Assembly: GCA_963575645.1 (NCBI GenBank)
Contig: OY754466.1
Span: 39,774,001 to 39,838,000 of the forward strand
Length of the DNA stretch: 64,000 bases
Direction of reading: 5' to 3'
From: Xanthostigma xanthostigma
Lineage: Eukaryota; Arthropoda; Insecta; Raphidioptera; Raphidiidae
The position numbers and the translations under genes were made by a program. Positions 1 to 11,567 of this stretch are shown in pieces. The notes beneath the pieces were generated by a model. It was not told the origin of the DNA. It did not search any database and saw only the letters and a list, made by a program, of their open reading frames with translations. Position 1 is the first letter of the stretch; every line of letters starts with the position of its first letter.

Positions 1-87
1 AGAACAAATAGTCTGCAGCCGCGGTCCTGTTGGTGTGTTGAAAAAGGCCACGATAGAGTGAAATCGCTGATCTGATATCAGAAATTC

Positions 88-716
88 TAGCCAATTGGGC
101 GACGGGACCATTCCAACTTCAAAATGTTGACATTTGATTTAGTATAAAAAAAAATATCTGATATCGCGTGAGTTGACGCGGGTAATGGCTATTATTCAAT
201 ATGATATTTGTTATTCGTTGCCATGGTTACCTACATAATTATGTTCCAGGTGATGGAAAAATTAATCAAAGCATGTTAGTTTATTTCTGACATATCTAAA
301 AAACAAAAGAACGGGTGATTATTTTTTATTTTCAAAATATTTCCGAAACTATAAAATTTAGAAAAAGAAAAAAACGAAACTTTCTTTAAATAATTAATAG
401 AATAATAAGCCGTTATGAAAATTATACTGTAATTATATAAAAAAAACACCGCTATAACATATATCTCTACTGCGCATGCGGCAATTTTCCCTAAAAAACA
501 ACAGGGCTCTTCATATTTGCATACCAAACATTCTCCCTTTGGTTTCAATCCGTTCATCCGTTTGACCTGTATCGTGCTCACAGACAAACAGGAGCACAGT
601 TTTTCCAAAAGTTTTTTTGGATTCAGGGGACCTCAAAACGAAAAAATATTGTAAAATTTTGAAAAGTGATTTTTGACCTAAACTAGTACCAATCCCCACT
701 TGTGAGTTGGAATGGT
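88..716 (+). mobile_element. MITE-A copy 1 (about 630 bp)
   Basis: Non-autonomous element bounded by ACCATTCCAACTTC near the left end and GAGTTGGAATGGT at the right end, which are imperfect inverted repeats. It shares its whole length, including an internal TTCGTTGCCATGGTTACC block and a CGTTTGACCTGTATCGTGCT block, with copies at 4.3, 41.0, 50.2 and 53.1 kb and a fragment at 1.8 kb. No transposase remnant is visible. The short frames inside are shared only because the copies are related, so I do not call them genes. The superfamily is not determined. Confidence 0.75.
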
Positions 717-1195
717 AAAAGACGTCAAATCATTACTCATTAGTCTATTGCCACTCCAAGCCAGCGTACAAAACATTAATCGCTCAACTTTTTTTAACCG
801 CTGGAAATGGCTCAAATTCTGAAATATTTATGCATTCCCATCCCTTGATGAAATATGTTATATATATCTCTGCATAATATATATTTAATATGTTGTAAAT
901 ACAAGGCACTATATGTGTGAGTTAGCAGCAGAGACTTTGAAATACAGTATAATTAACAGAAAGAGGTTGCAAGACGGATAATCCGCAGGGATTCGTTCGC
1001 AAAACAAACAAACGAACAAATAAACATTGCAGGATGCCTAAAGAACACCAAGTGAGCTGTTATTGATCCGGCACCGAACTACTGCTGCTTGCACAAAACA
1101 TCAGAATTAAATGTGTCACAACTGAAATATGAAAAAAGTAGATCCGTCAAGAATTGCGACCTGTAGACATATATAGTCCTAAGACATAATGAATT
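717..1195. other. Unassigned A+T-rich DNA
   Basis: No long frame, terminal repeat or internal relative was seen here. Confidence 0.5.
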
Positions 1196-1605
1196 TAATA
1201 ATAATAATAATAATATATAGCCTTTTTCATCTCACTATTGGGCAAAGGCCTCCCCCAGGTTTGTCCATGTCTTCCTGTCTTTAGCAGTACGATGCCAATA
1301 CTTTCCAGCTAACTTTTCTATATCATCTTTCCACCTTTTCTTCTGTCTTCCTTGCTTCCTTTTACCATCTCTTGGATACCATTCCGTTATTATCTTTGTC
1401 CATTTATCGTTACTCATTCTTGCTATATGCCCTGCCCATTGCCCAAGTCCATTTCAGGTATTTTATTTTTTGCTTTACGTCTATTATTTTTGTTTTCTTT
1501 CTTATGATATTAGAATTAATTTTATCTATTAGTTTTATGTTGAGAATTTTCCTTTCCATTGATCTTTGACTAGTTTGCAGTTTATTATACTGGTTTTCAG
1601 TTAAG
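1196..1605 (-). pseudogene. Decayed non-LTR retrotransposon (LINE) 3' end
   Basis: The minus strand encodes the C-terminal tail of a LINE endonuclease-reverse transcriptase polyprotein. Reading from 1605 down it gives KLQTSQRSMERKIL, then an isoleucine/lysine-rich stretch ending KYLKWTW. After a frameshift near 1440-1460 it continues WAGHIARMSNDKW, RQKKRWKDDIEKLAG and WTNLGEAFAQ before a stop. This LQTAQR / WAGHVAR / RGRPxxRWxDD / AQxRxxW arrangement is the usual C-terminus of insect LINE open reading frames. A (TAA)n run at about 1198-1217 lies just beyond the stop, as expected for the 3' tail of a 5'-truncated insertion. The reverse transcriptase catalytic core is absent, so it cannot be active. 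Confidence 0.85.
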
Positions 1606-1794
1606 GACCAGCTAATGAATTTAGGGGTTGATTACTCCTAAAAACGATTGGAGGTGGTGATGAAAAATGTCATTTCCGTTGTTTGCACTGAAACTACATT
1701 ATAAGTATGTCACTTCCATGCCCAAATCAGCTTCCAAAAAGTTTAGTAGCTCTCGATCTAATGAGGTTCTACTTTGATAAACAACAAAGCAAGA

Positions 1795-1998
1795 ATTTGG
1801 TTTCAATCCGTTCATCCGTTTGACCTGTATCGTATTCACAGACAAACAGACTAACAAACTAACAGACGCACAGAGTTTTTCCAAAAATGTGTTGTTCTTT
1901 TTTATTCGGGGGACCTTAAAACAAAAATATATTGTAAAATTTTGAAAAGTGAATTTTGACCTAAGTACCATTCCACATTTATGAGTTGGAATGGTAAA
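1795..1998 (+). mobile_element. MITE-A fragment (3' third)
   Basis: Matches the right-hand 200 bp of MITE-A, from TTTGGTTTCAATCCGTTCAT to the terminal GAGTTGGAATGGTAAAA. The left two thirds are missing, so it is truncated. Confidence 0.75.
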
Positions 1999-2727
1999 AA
2001 AAAATATACTAGTCAATTGCGACCTGTACTTCTGTTCGTAATTTTTAATTACAATTTGAGGACTTATTATGAACTCAAATCAATTTCAAACTGGTTCTAG
2101 TTCATAGAACAAAAGCTTCCCTTTTCTAAAAGCTATAGATACAGTCTGAATCATTTTTTTTTGCGAAATTAACCTAGCTATAATAACTGCATGAGCGAAA
2201 CTCAGCTCAGGCGTTCAAAGGGATAACAGAGCACACGCCGCTGGTTTTTTACCCGACTGCGCATCAGCAAAGAGAGGGTTATGCTTTTCACGCGTATCTA
2301 GGTATGTATGCATGTGAGCTTCTCATCCCAACGGGCAACGACTGAATGGATTTTACTCAATAAGGTGTCTATCGTATCGTCTACTAAACCACGCGATGAT
2401 TACAGGCTAGGTTTTGTTTTTATACAACCAAAATGGCGGCCGTAAACGGCGGTAGAGACGGAAAAAATTGCGTAATATATTGAGTATATAGCATATCACT
2501 GAATAGGTCTTTCAAAATCAAGATAATGTTTTCTAGACTCTTTTACAGCCATAAGCTACGGTTAAGAGTTACACAACCTGAAAATTGTGTAGGTAGGATC
2601 TCGACGCTATATTTTTTGTTGCGCGTAATGAATGAATGTGTTGTCCAAATCTTTGATTAACGTCGATAAGTTTATTTATTAAAATGAATGTGTTGTATTT
2701 CCTAAAGTAGTTATTGAAATGTTATCA
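1999..2727. other. Unassigned; includes an ACCCGACTGCG repeat head
   Basis: At about 2246-2340 the sequence opens TTTTTTACCCGACTGCG and runs on with AGAGGGTTATG. The same head is seen in reverse at 31.99-32.03 kb, so this is probably the end of a dispersed repeat. The rest, including a CpG-richer patch at 2433-2460, is unassigned. Confidence 0.4.
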
Positions 2728-3340
2728 TCATTACATAGGTAGTATAAAATAAAGTCGGAGATTCCCTCTGTCTGTTTCTCCGCGTTATTCTTCTAAACCA
2801 CGCAAAGGATTTTGAAATGGTTTTCACTAATAGAAAGAGCGATAAACCAGGAAAGTTCGTATACATAATTTTTAAATATTTTGTACAAAATATGGCTGAA
2901 CTATGAGGATGTTTTGTTAAAAAGCACTATTACTACATAATATTGAAAAAAAATTGCCGCCTGCCTTTGTCTGTTTGCCCGCTTACTTCTTCTAAACCAC
3001 GCAATGGATTTTGAAACGGTTTTAACTAACAGAAAGAGCGATAAATAAGAAAGGTTTGGGTATATAATTGGTAAATATTGTGTACAAAATATGGGTGAAC
3101 TACGACTGTGTTTTATCATCACTAAATACTATTAATACCAAGTTGCCGTTTCCCTCTGTCCATGGTTTCCGCTTACTTTTTTTAAACAACGCAATGGATT
3201 TTAAAACGGTTTTCACTAATTGAAAGAGCGTTAAACGAGGAAGGTTTGTATACATAACTTGTAAATATTTCGTGCTAAATATCGCTGAAATATGACGGTG
3301 TTTTGTCAAAAATAACTATCACTACATATAATAAGCGTTA
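2728..3340 (+). repeat. Three tandem copies (about 190 bp) of a Helitron-like 5' segment (Hel4)
   Basis: Three consecutive units each contain TCTAAACCACGCAATGGATT (or a close variant), then a GGTTTTCACTAAT block, GAAAGAGCGATAAA, and ACAAAATATGGCTGAACTA. The array begins at ATCATTACATAG and ends near ATCACTACATAT. The unit is homologous, in reverse, to 23430-23608, which ends TGTAGTGA|T as expected for a Helitron 5' terminus (TC, insertion after A). The array is therefore probably a head-to-tail multiplication of a Helitron left end. Confidence 0.65.
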
Positions 3341-4334
3341 GACTGGCAAAAATTCGAAAATGGCTCGACCGATTTGAATATTTTTTTTTTTGTTTTGTTT
3401 ATCTGAATACACGGGTGGTTTATTAAAAAAACATAAAATTCCAAAGGAACGGCCAAAAAATGGAAGAATTCGATTTTTTTTCTTGTGTATGTTCATGATA
3501 GTATATACCAATAAGATTTTGGTGGAAAGAAAAACTGGAACATAAACTCAGAATATGGTGAACTACTATTGTCACTGCTGAGCGGGGGCAGCCCCGTGAG
3601 GCGAGACTCTAATATGGATTACGGTGGAGCCGTAGGCTCCACTACTGTTATTGCTGCCGACCGGGACTCAGCCCCGTGAGACAAGAGTGTTTCGTCTCAA
3701 TAGCGTGCGAAATATATGGCAACGCTCTGGAAATACGGCTATTATTCCATAATAATCTATCTTTTATAGGCAATCTGCAGATCCACGCGAAGCTGGACCG
3801 GGCCAATAGTTGTGCATGAAAGACAAAGTTGGTAACTAAAAGGAATAAAATAAAAATTAATAATTAAAAAAAAAACAGGCAGGTTTCTTGTTTTTATAAA
3901 CAATTAATATTTTTACAGATTTGCTTTTAGAAAGAACCGACTGTAATATCAAAGGTAAAGAAAAGTTTCTAAATAAGAGTAAGCAGATAACCTCCTGTTG
4001 AGATGTCTTGTGCAGTTTTTATTAGAAAACTAATCACGCTGACATTAAATTAGAGTCAAGACTAAGAATGATGATCAACCGAGCTAATTACAACGTCTAC
4101 GTTGTAAAGTTGTGCTTTATACATGTATAACACACGATGTTGAGGTAAGCGCAGTAGCGTAACAATAAAGTTACGGGGAACTAGACTCGGGTAGTTCCGG
4201 ACATGTAATAGCTCCGGGAATCGTGTTGTCTGTCGGAGATGTGTCCAATTTTTCCCTATGTCCATACTCCGGCAATCAAGTCCTATAACTGTCATATAGC
4301 TTCAAAATTATTGGAAGGGCGACGTACTAAAAAA
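3341..4334. other. Unassigned, with a GGTGGAGCCG hairpin
   Basis: A small hairpin around TACGGTGGAGCCGTAGGCTC (about 3638) recurs as TACGGTGGAGCCGAGCCCTC at 43.1 kb, so part of 3560-3720 is dispersed repeat. The remainder, including 3780-4320, shows no recognisable gene or terminal repeat. Confidence 0.4.
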
Positions 4335-4957
4335 ATTTCAGCCAATTGGGTGACGGGACCATTCCAGCTTCAAAATGTTGACATTTGAAATAGTACGATG
4401 AAGAAAATAAAATTTTTGATATCGAGGGGAGTGACGCGGGTAATGGCTAGTAATGCAATAGGATATTTGCTATTCGTCGCCATGGTTACCTACATAATAT
4501 GTATGTTCCACGTCATTTAACAAGGTTACTTTTAACAGATTTACAAAACGATAGAACAGCTGATTTTTTTTATTTTCAAAATATTTCCGAAACTTAAGTT
4601 TAGAAAAAAAAAATAACGAAACTCTCTTGAAAAAATTAATAGAATAATAAGCCGTTACGGAAAGTATACTATTATTATATAAAAAAACACCGTTATAGCA
4701 TATATCTCTTCTGGACATGTGCCGATTTTCCCTAAAAACAATAGGGCTCTTCACATCTGAATATCAAACATCCTCTCAAAATTTAGTTCAAATCCGCTCA
4801 TCTATTTGACCTGTATCGTGCTCATAGACAAACAGACGCACGGTTTTTCCAAAAATATGTTTTTTGGATTCGGGGTACCTCAAAACGAAAAGATATTGTA
4901 AAATTTTGAAAAGTGTTTTTTCACCTAAACTATAATACTTGTGGGTTGGAATGATAA
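4335..4957 (+). mobile_element. MITE-A copy 2
   Basis: Full-length relative of the 88-716 element, opening CAGCCAATTGGGTGACGG and closing GGGTTGGAATGATAAAA. The next element starts nine bases later. Confidence 0.75.
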
Positions 4958-4965
4958 AAATTTTG

Positions 4966-5626
4966 TATACCGGGTGTCCCATTTTAAAGGAACACCTTGA
5001 ATAACTTTTACAGTTTTCATTATGTGGAAAAATGTCCCGAATAAAAGTTGTTTGGTTTGGAGAGGGACATCGTATAAAGACAAATACCACCCCCTACTCT
5101 CATTTTTTATCATAAATTGAGATTTTTCTAGAAAAAATATGCAACATTTGTCTGAAACATTTTTTTACCCGATGCCTTCCTCAACCCTTAAAATGCATGT
5201 CAAAAATCGGTTTCCTGAAACTCCATTAAATGTTTATATTTAAACAACGACGTTGCGCAAAAAATTATGAGAGATAAGTGTTGTTTGTTTTGGGAACAGT
5301 CATTGATTAAACATAAAAAAAACCACCGCCCCCTTTAATCATTAAAAAATTCAGTCACCCCCACCCCCGCGCAGGGGGCGGTGTTTTTTTGTATGTTTAA
5401 TCGATAACCCTTCCCAAAACACACAACACTTACCTCTCATAATTTTTTGCGCAACGTCTTTGTATAAAATAGGTATTCCTATTAAAAAAATCAAAGTCAC
5501 TCTCATCCCTGCGTAGAGGATGAGAGTAGGGGGTGGTATTTGTCTTTATACGATGTCCCCCTCCAAACCAAACAACTTTTATTCGGGACATTTTCCCATA
5601 TAACGAAAACTGGGACACCCGGTATA
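4966..5626. mobile_element. Foldback element FB1 (TATACCGGGTGTCCC ends)
   Basis: The element starts TATACCGGGTGTCCCA and ends TGGGACACCCGGTATA. Most of its length folds on itself. GTTGTTTGGTTTGGAGAGGG on the left is matched by CCCTCCAAACCAAACAAC on the right, and TTATGAGAGATAAGTGTTG by its complement at about 5431-5450. CCACCGCCCCCTTT faces GCAGGGGGCGGTG around the centre (about 5340-5385). The arms differ by indels; the left arm holds about 100 bp not matched on the right. It has no coding capacity. The flanking TATA could include a TA target site. Confidence 0.8.
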
Positions 5627-6116
5627 TATATTGGTTAAGCTGGCACCAATAGGCTTGAATAGTCCATGAAGTATTTTGTCGAAGGTCGGTTTGATGTTAA
5701 GAAAAGACGTCCCCTGTAGGATATCACTGTACGAGTATCAACGACGCGAATTAATGGGAACTCGGCTCCAGGGTGTTCAACGTCAACACGACGTGTGTGG
5801 AACGACGAGCCCGGGTTCCCAATCCCGTCGCGTATCGCCGTCACTGTAGTGGAATATGTAAATTTCCGCAGTTAATCAAACCGTATAACTCCTTTCCATA
5901 AGCTCGGAAATTAGTTTCCGCTGGAAATTCCTATTAAACTAGCATCTGAATCGATTGCAGCTGTACACTGTGGTTATAATATGTGTAGTCACTATAGGTA
6001 CCACTATCCATAACAACCATGCAATGCCATAACAACACGAACTTCTTAAGGATACATGAGAGATATCTCAAATCACCGAGCAAATGAATGAAATTTTGTC
6101 AACTTATCCATATAAG
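5627..6116. other. Unassigned, partly G+C-richer
   Basis: About 5640-5850 is richer in CpG than its surroundings and holds a 69-codon minus frame. I recognise no domain in it and there is no supporting context. Nothing else was identified. Confidence 0.4.
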
Positions 6117-6990
6117 TCATACTTACTAATATTATAAATTCGAAAGAGCTATATGTCTGTCGGTCTGTATGTTACGCTTTCACGGCCAGACCGTTGGGCC
6201 GATTGTGATGAAATTTAATATGGAACTAGTTTAAAGCTCAGGGAAGGACATAGGCTACTTTTTTTCAAACTTCAACCCCTATCAGGATGAAGTGGGGGTG
6301 TAATATTTTATGAAGTTACGCTTTCTCGGCCAGACCGCTGAGCCGATTGTGATGAAATTTAATATGGAGATAGTTTGAAGTCTAGGGAAGAACATAGGCT
6401 ACTTTTTTTCAAAATTCAACGCCTATGGGGAGGAAGTAGGGGTTGTAATATTTGATGAAGTTACGCTTTCATGGCCAGACCGCTGAGCCGATTGTGATAA
6501 AATTTAATTTGGAGATAGTTTAAAGCCCAGGGAAGGACCATAGGCTACTTTTTTCAAAATTCAACCCCTATCAGGATGAAGTGGGGGTTGTAATATTGTA
6601 TGAAGTTACGCTTTCATGGCCAGACCGCTGGCCCGATTGTGATGAAATTTAATATGGAAATAGTTTGAAGTCTAGGGAAGGGCATAGGCAACTTTTTTTT
6701 TAATTTAACCCCAATGGGGATAGAGTGGGGGTTGTATATTGTATGAATTTACGCTGTCACGGCCAGACCGCTGGGTCGATTGTAATAAAATTTAATATGG
6801 AGATAGTTTAAGCCCAGGAAAGGACATAGGCTACTTTTTTTTTCAAATTCAACCCCTTTGGGGGTTGAAGTTGGGGTTGTAATATTTTATGAAGTGACGC
6901 ATTCATGGCCAGACCGCTGGTTCGATTGTGATGAAATTTAATATGAGAATAATTTAAACTCTGGGGAAGGACATAAACTACTTTTTTTCA
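6117..6990 (+). repeat. Tandem array, about 145-bp unit, in a Hel5-type repeat
   Basis: The block opens TCATACTTACTAATATTATA, the usual left end of a common insect Helitron-type repeat. It then repeats a unit of about 145 bp close to six times: TTACGCTTTCACGGCCAGAC, a CCGATTGTGATGAAATTTAA block, GGAAGGACATAGGCTACTTT and a GAAGTGGGGGTTGTAATAT block. Unit starts lie near 6170, 6316, 6463, 6604, 6749 and 6892. No Helitron right end (hairpin plus CTAG) was found to its right, so the element seems truncated. Confidence 0.7.
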
Positions 6991-7695
6991 AAAATTCTTT
7001 GTCTTTCATTTACTGTCCGTTCGAACTTCCTAGCTTCAAAAATACGATCGGGACGTTCAAAACGCTAAAACCTTTATTTTGAAAAAATCTACATTTTCTA
7101 CCGCACTGTGTTTTCTCTCTTGTTTTTTAGGTCTTCATTTGTTTCACTGACTGTTTATTAAATACGTTTGCATTTTAATGGCAGGTGAATGTCTAAATAT
7201 AACTTAAAATTAAAACGTCAAATAAGCGTATTTATATCTTCATTTTGCGTATCTTTGCAAAACAAAAAATAGTTTTGTTCAATAATATGCTTACATTTTT
7301 ATGGCCGGTGAGTGTTTTAAACATAACCTATAATTACAGTGTCTAATTACACTTAACGCCTCTGTATTCCGCACGAATGCTCCTGATTTAACGCAGTGTA
7401 ACCAATGGATTTGTTCCATCGGTCGTGTAAGATTACAGCATAATATTGTACATAATGTAACAGATAATTATTACGTGAAAGATGAAACATCATTCGTCCA
7501 ATTCCGTTCCCTGTGACCGAATAAAAAAACGCGATTATATAATTATATTTACAATTGGTTTCTGTGGACAAACAATCACTGGTTGACCGGTACTTTTGTC
7601 CATATCAGTGATGCGCAACTGTTTTCCTTCAAAGAAACAAGCGATTAACCTCCGCGACGCAACACTAAAACGACATCCGAATCAACGTCCTAATT
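6991..7695. other. Unassigned
   Basis: A+T-rich sequence without a convincing gene or terminal repeat. Confidence 0.45.
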
Positions 7696-8035
7696 CAGGG
7701 GTCGGCAACCTTTTGAGATGGAAGAGTCAAAAGTTACAATTTACAAAATTTCCCAGTTTTCAAAGAGCCACTAAACATTTTCGTTTCAGTATTATAGTAT
7801 TTGCTTATATAGGTATAATATCCGAGGACGACACGTCGCGACGGGGGCGGTGCGGGTGAGACGCGAGTGGAAATGGCTGAGAGATAGACATGGTGCTCAA
7901 TCATGGATCGATTGGACGATTTTTAAGGGTTTACATAATAAAGTAATTATGTTTTGCGTAAAAAAAACTGGAGAGCCGCAACTTTACATCAAAAGAGCCG
8001 CATGCGGCTCGCAAGCCGCGGGTTGTCGACCCCTG
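7696..8035. mobile_element. hAT-like MITE (hAT-a) copy 1
   Basis: Bounded by CAGGGGTCGGCAACCTTTTG and GGGTTGTCGACCCCTG, inverted ends of the CAGGGG type seen in hAT elements. The body (GCGACGGGGGCGG, GATCGATTGGACGATTTTTA) is shared with 25258-25582. The flanking 8-mers TCCTAATT and TTCTAGCT match at only 5 of 8 positions, so the insertion looks old. It has no coding capacity. Confidence 0.85.
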
Positions 8036-8696
8036 TTCTAGCTAAACGCGTTTGCACGTTACATTAACTTAAAACTTTACACAACGCTAATTCGTGACTA
8101 TCACGCGCGTGCGCCTACACTCGTGCAATGAGGTCACGAACAAAACAAATCCTGCGCTACGAACTCGTACTCTACTCGTTGTGGGCTCAACCGTTGTTAA
8201 GCGTTATTAGTCTCGTAGTTATTAGCGATTGAAATCTGACGGTATTTTGTAATACAAGAAAGTTCGACCTGCTGTCAATGTACTTAACGAGCGAATAGAC
8301 GTTTTCAGATCAAAATGAAAAATCTATAAATAAATATTAAATAAGTATGAAAATGTTGAGTAATTGTAAAAAATCGGAATTGAATCTGCAATCTTCTGTG
8401 GACTAAGCAGCCGCTATAGTAACTGCTATCGCAGCTATTATTATATATAGTACGAGTATCGACTATAGGTTATAGGAACTGGTATTGCATCCCGGGGCTA
8501 GGCGTAAATTTCAAAGAGCAATTTGAAAAAAGCTATTCTAGTAAGATAGAAGGAACTGTTTATTTTTACATTAGTACTCTTCTAACGACACAGCGTTTGC
8601 TATTCATTAGGAACGGTTACTATAAAATTCCAGACTACTGTTAAAATCAACTTATGTCAACACACAATCCATGACTGTCTCTAGACCAGCGTTTCT
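8036..8696. other. Unassigned
   Basis: No gene or element boundary was recognised. Confidence 0.45.
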
Positions 8697-9155
8697 CAAA
8701 CTTTGATCCTACAGAAGAACGTTTGGAGTTGTAGGCAAAGTTGTGAGACATTTATAATTATGCATAAACTCGTTTAACATGGCTGTGAGCCCTATAGTAT
8801 AGTAGATTGTAATAGATAGCATTTACAGAGGGTTAGTATTTACAGTAAAGGCCGCTGAACACGAGGCTGGAAACATTGCTTGGACTTCTGCTGGCCGGTA
8901 GGCTGGGTACGAGGCTGGAAATGACGTCACTGCAGGCTCGCCTGCTAGCTCACAAGATAGATTTTATAATTAGAATAGGGGCTATTTTTCTCGCTATATG
9001 TCCTCTGCTTGTTCTGAACAAGAACCAATCAGGGCGACATGAACAAACGCCCACAAACCAACATGGCGTCATTCTGCTCAAAATCACATATCAGACACGT
9101 TTTGCTCGGTGCAGTTTATATTTGAAGTATCATCAAAGATAGTTGGTGACCCCTG
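8697..9155. mobile_element. hAT-like element (hAT-b)
   Basis: Left end CAGCGTTTCTCAAACTTTG and right end AGTTGGTGACCCCTG are compatible with a diverged hAT inverted pair. The flanking 8-mers are CTCTAGAC (8689-8696) and GTCTAGAC (9156-9163), 7 of 8 identical and close to the usual hAT target nTCTAGAn. Part of the interior derives from MITE-B. Confidence 0.6.
8848..9137 (-). mobile_element. MITE-B, truncated copy
   Basis: Begins AAGGCCGCTGAACACGAGGC and follows, in reverse, the right half of the full element at 21934-22352 (GTAGGCTGGGTACG, GCTAGCTCACAAGATAG, CAACATGGCGTCATTCTGCT, AGACACGTTTTGCTC). The second terminal repeat is missing. Confidence 0.65.
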
Positions 9156-9590
9156 GTCTAGACTTGGCGTCAAATTGTTGAGAATGACAATTTGTGCTCC
9201 AGTTTCAGGAGACATGAGTACCCGTTCGGTAACTGTTCCTTGCATAAATAACGTTATAATGAGGCTAATCGGTTCCGCTGTGTTCCGTTTATGACCGTAT
9301 ACAGTCACATGTCGTTTACTGAAAATAAACGACCACCGCTCGCTGCGCATGCGCATACTTGGGCGTCTACATCTTCGTCACTGTACATCTCGCGTAACAA
9401 TCAAATCGAAACTTCGCAAATGACTGTCGAAACTAATGTTTGATTTTTGACACAACTTTCAATTTAAAAAGGTTAGTGTAAGTAGATGTTGTTTTGTTGA
9501 ATAGTATAGTGGAGGATGACGTTATTCGGCGGACCTGCCAAATGCCTACGAAGCAACGGATGTTATTTATATATCGAACAAAATAACGAA
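9156..9590. other. Unassigned
   Basis: Contains GCGCATGCGCATA near 9345 but no recognisable gene or element. Confidence 0.4.
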
Positions 9591-9910
9591 TATAATACGC
9601 GCCACGGATCTAAAAGGTTCGGAAGTTAGTCACAAACAGCGTCGCAAAGGCACATTTTAGAGCCGTTGAGACTCCCAGCTACCTGCACGGAAAATGCGTT
9701 CGTCGGTGATTGGCCGTGATCGCTCGTTGCCTTTGTCACTTGTCGCTTTCCTGCTTTAAAGTACAGCCGAGTACGCTATTGTCAAGTTGTTATTGTTGTT
9801 ATTTTAGTTTTGTTGAGTTGCGAGTTTATAGTTTTTCAACAGACTGTACAAGCGCAAGCCCGCATTCGCATCTAGCTTCCGAGCCTTTTAGATTCGTGGC
9901 GCGTATTATA
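9591..9910. mobile_element. MITE-D (320 bp, about 40-bp inverted ends)
   Basis: The left end TATAATACGCGCCACGGATC, continuing CTAAAAGGTTCGGAAG, is matched in reverse by CTTCCGAGCCTTTTAG...GGCGCGTATTATA at 9871-9910. The interior of about 240 bp has no coding features. TATA at both edges is compatible with a TA target. A single copy was seen in this window. Confidence 0.7.
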
Positions 9911-9964
9911 ATGCACTGAAGAAACTAAAATAGTTACTTTAATCTACATAATTATAAAAGAAAA

Positions 9965-10510
9965 AAAATGGGACCATCGTAGGACGCCTGAAAGATGTGA
10001 ACCATAAATTTAAGCTTACCAAATGGAACTTTAAAGTTACAAAGCTTATGGATACTTCCTACAGCCCTATGGACACTTCCTTAAGCCCTATCGACACTGC
10101 AACTTTAAGTTACTGGCAGCGCCCCTTGAGTGGCTATTCTAGTAACTATAATAAATATCAGATGTCACCGTCAACAAAAACCATGTTACACGCATACACA
10201 GTATAAGCGTAACCAAAAAACTGAACTAGTAAGTAAAGTTCGTCTCGTTATTTAGATGTCGCCTTCAACTAAAGTCATGTTAAACCCAATGCACACAAAC
10301 GTAACGTCCTCCCATGAAAGTTTCGTGCCTGCACGGTTTTACTCCCAACCAAACGTGCCACTAGATGTTTTACATCAAAAAGTAAACTATAGTAACTAAA
10401 TTTTAAGCCATATTGAATTCAACGCACACAAACGTAACCTCCTCCCATAAAAGTGTCTCGCCGATTCCACGGTTTTACTCCCAACCAAACGTGTCATTAG
10501 ATGTTTCACA
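9965..10510. repeat. Degenerate tandem repeat, about 100-120 bp unit
   Basis: AGATGTCACCGTCAACAAAAA (10160 region) recurs as AGATGTCGCCTTCAACTAAA (10256). The block TCCTCCCATGAAAGT, followed by GGTTTTACTCCCAACCAAAC, recurs about 120 bp later as TCCTCCCATAAAAGT with the same following block. The copies are diverged. No ends were defined. Confidence 0.55.
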
Positions 10511-11567
10511 TACCTAAAAGAAATCGGAGCTACAAACATAATTCTAATACCTGTAATGTAATTGTCCATCGTTTTATTTTAATCACTGGTAGGTGTATAG
10601 ATAGTATCGTCACGGTGCTACGAATGGACAAAATAATCGAATCGATACACACCATAGTTAAATTAATTGGACTCATTGGACTCTTTCGATGCATCGTTTG
10701 GAAAGAACGAATTCAATTACGGATAGAATATATAATGGTCATCCCTATTATAGAGTACATCGCATAATTGGTGGAACAGGCAAAACATAGTTATAAGGTG
10801 AGTACCATTAGAGTTGGTTGCAGACGAGCAACACCACTGATCTCTAATAAATAATGCACAGTGAATGGTGGCCAATCTATGCAACGCCGTAGTTGATATT
10901 GATGAGTGATTTTTGGTGTGGCTACGTCTTTAAAGCTGGAACAGTACTGAAAAGACATCCACGAAGAGTCGAGGGTAGCACAAAGCGGATGATTATACTA
11001 ATATAACGTAAACTCTAAGGTGCCCGGCGGGCTCTGGACCAGTGTAACTTTGGATTGCGTCAATTGAGAATTACGAAAATTATGTCATTCGAAAGCTAAT
11101 GACTCACGCCACAATTAGAGGAAGTACAGCAGATTTGAAATACTATATAGGCAATTTGGAATACTAATTTCTCTCAGTTATTGTAAACGCCATCTGTGTT
11201 TTGACACCGTAAACATAATGTTAGGCTACTTATGAAGTCAATGAGAATTAAACACGGGTCGCCGTTTTTGTAATTTCTGGTGCCAGTGGCACGGAAATGA
11301 ACATCGTAAACTATTTGGTGATTCTAATAGTGTGTGGTTTTGTTTTGATTTTGTGGATATTTCAAGAATAAAAAATCTAACATGGAGTTTTAGGTTAGAA
11401 TGTCGTGTTGCTAATTTGGAAAACCGTAAGGGAACGCATTCTGGAATAAGAAAAGCTCATTCATCGAGATGGATTCTAACTATCTTTATTTTAACGCGAT
11501 AGTTTCAGCACTTCGTAAAATATGTGAATTTAACTTAATAATTTCTGCTATTCTTGATTGCAATTAC
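10511..11567. other. Unassigned, with one dispersed repeat at about 11018-11120
   Basis: GGTGCCCGGCGGGCT, followed by CCAGTGTAACTTTGGATTG, is related to GGTGCCCGGCGGGCT...CCAGTGTAACTTCGGATTG at 27.98 kb. The rest shows nothing recognisable. The 88-codon frame at 10501-10767 has no known domain. Confidence 0.4.

Noticed and set aside
276-699. Overlapping minus-strand frames of 110 and 62 codons
   Set aside because: They lie inside MITE-A, recur out of phase in other copies (4470-4754, 4788-5090, 41458-41655, 53394-53621) and have no domain.
5635-5844. 69-codon minus frame in a G+C-richer patch
   Set aside because: Proline/arginine/valine-rich but matching no family I can name; it could equally be non-coding.
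6117-6990. CRISPR-like array
   Set aside because: The units are 145-bp contiguous tandem repeats without unique spacers, in an animal repeat context.
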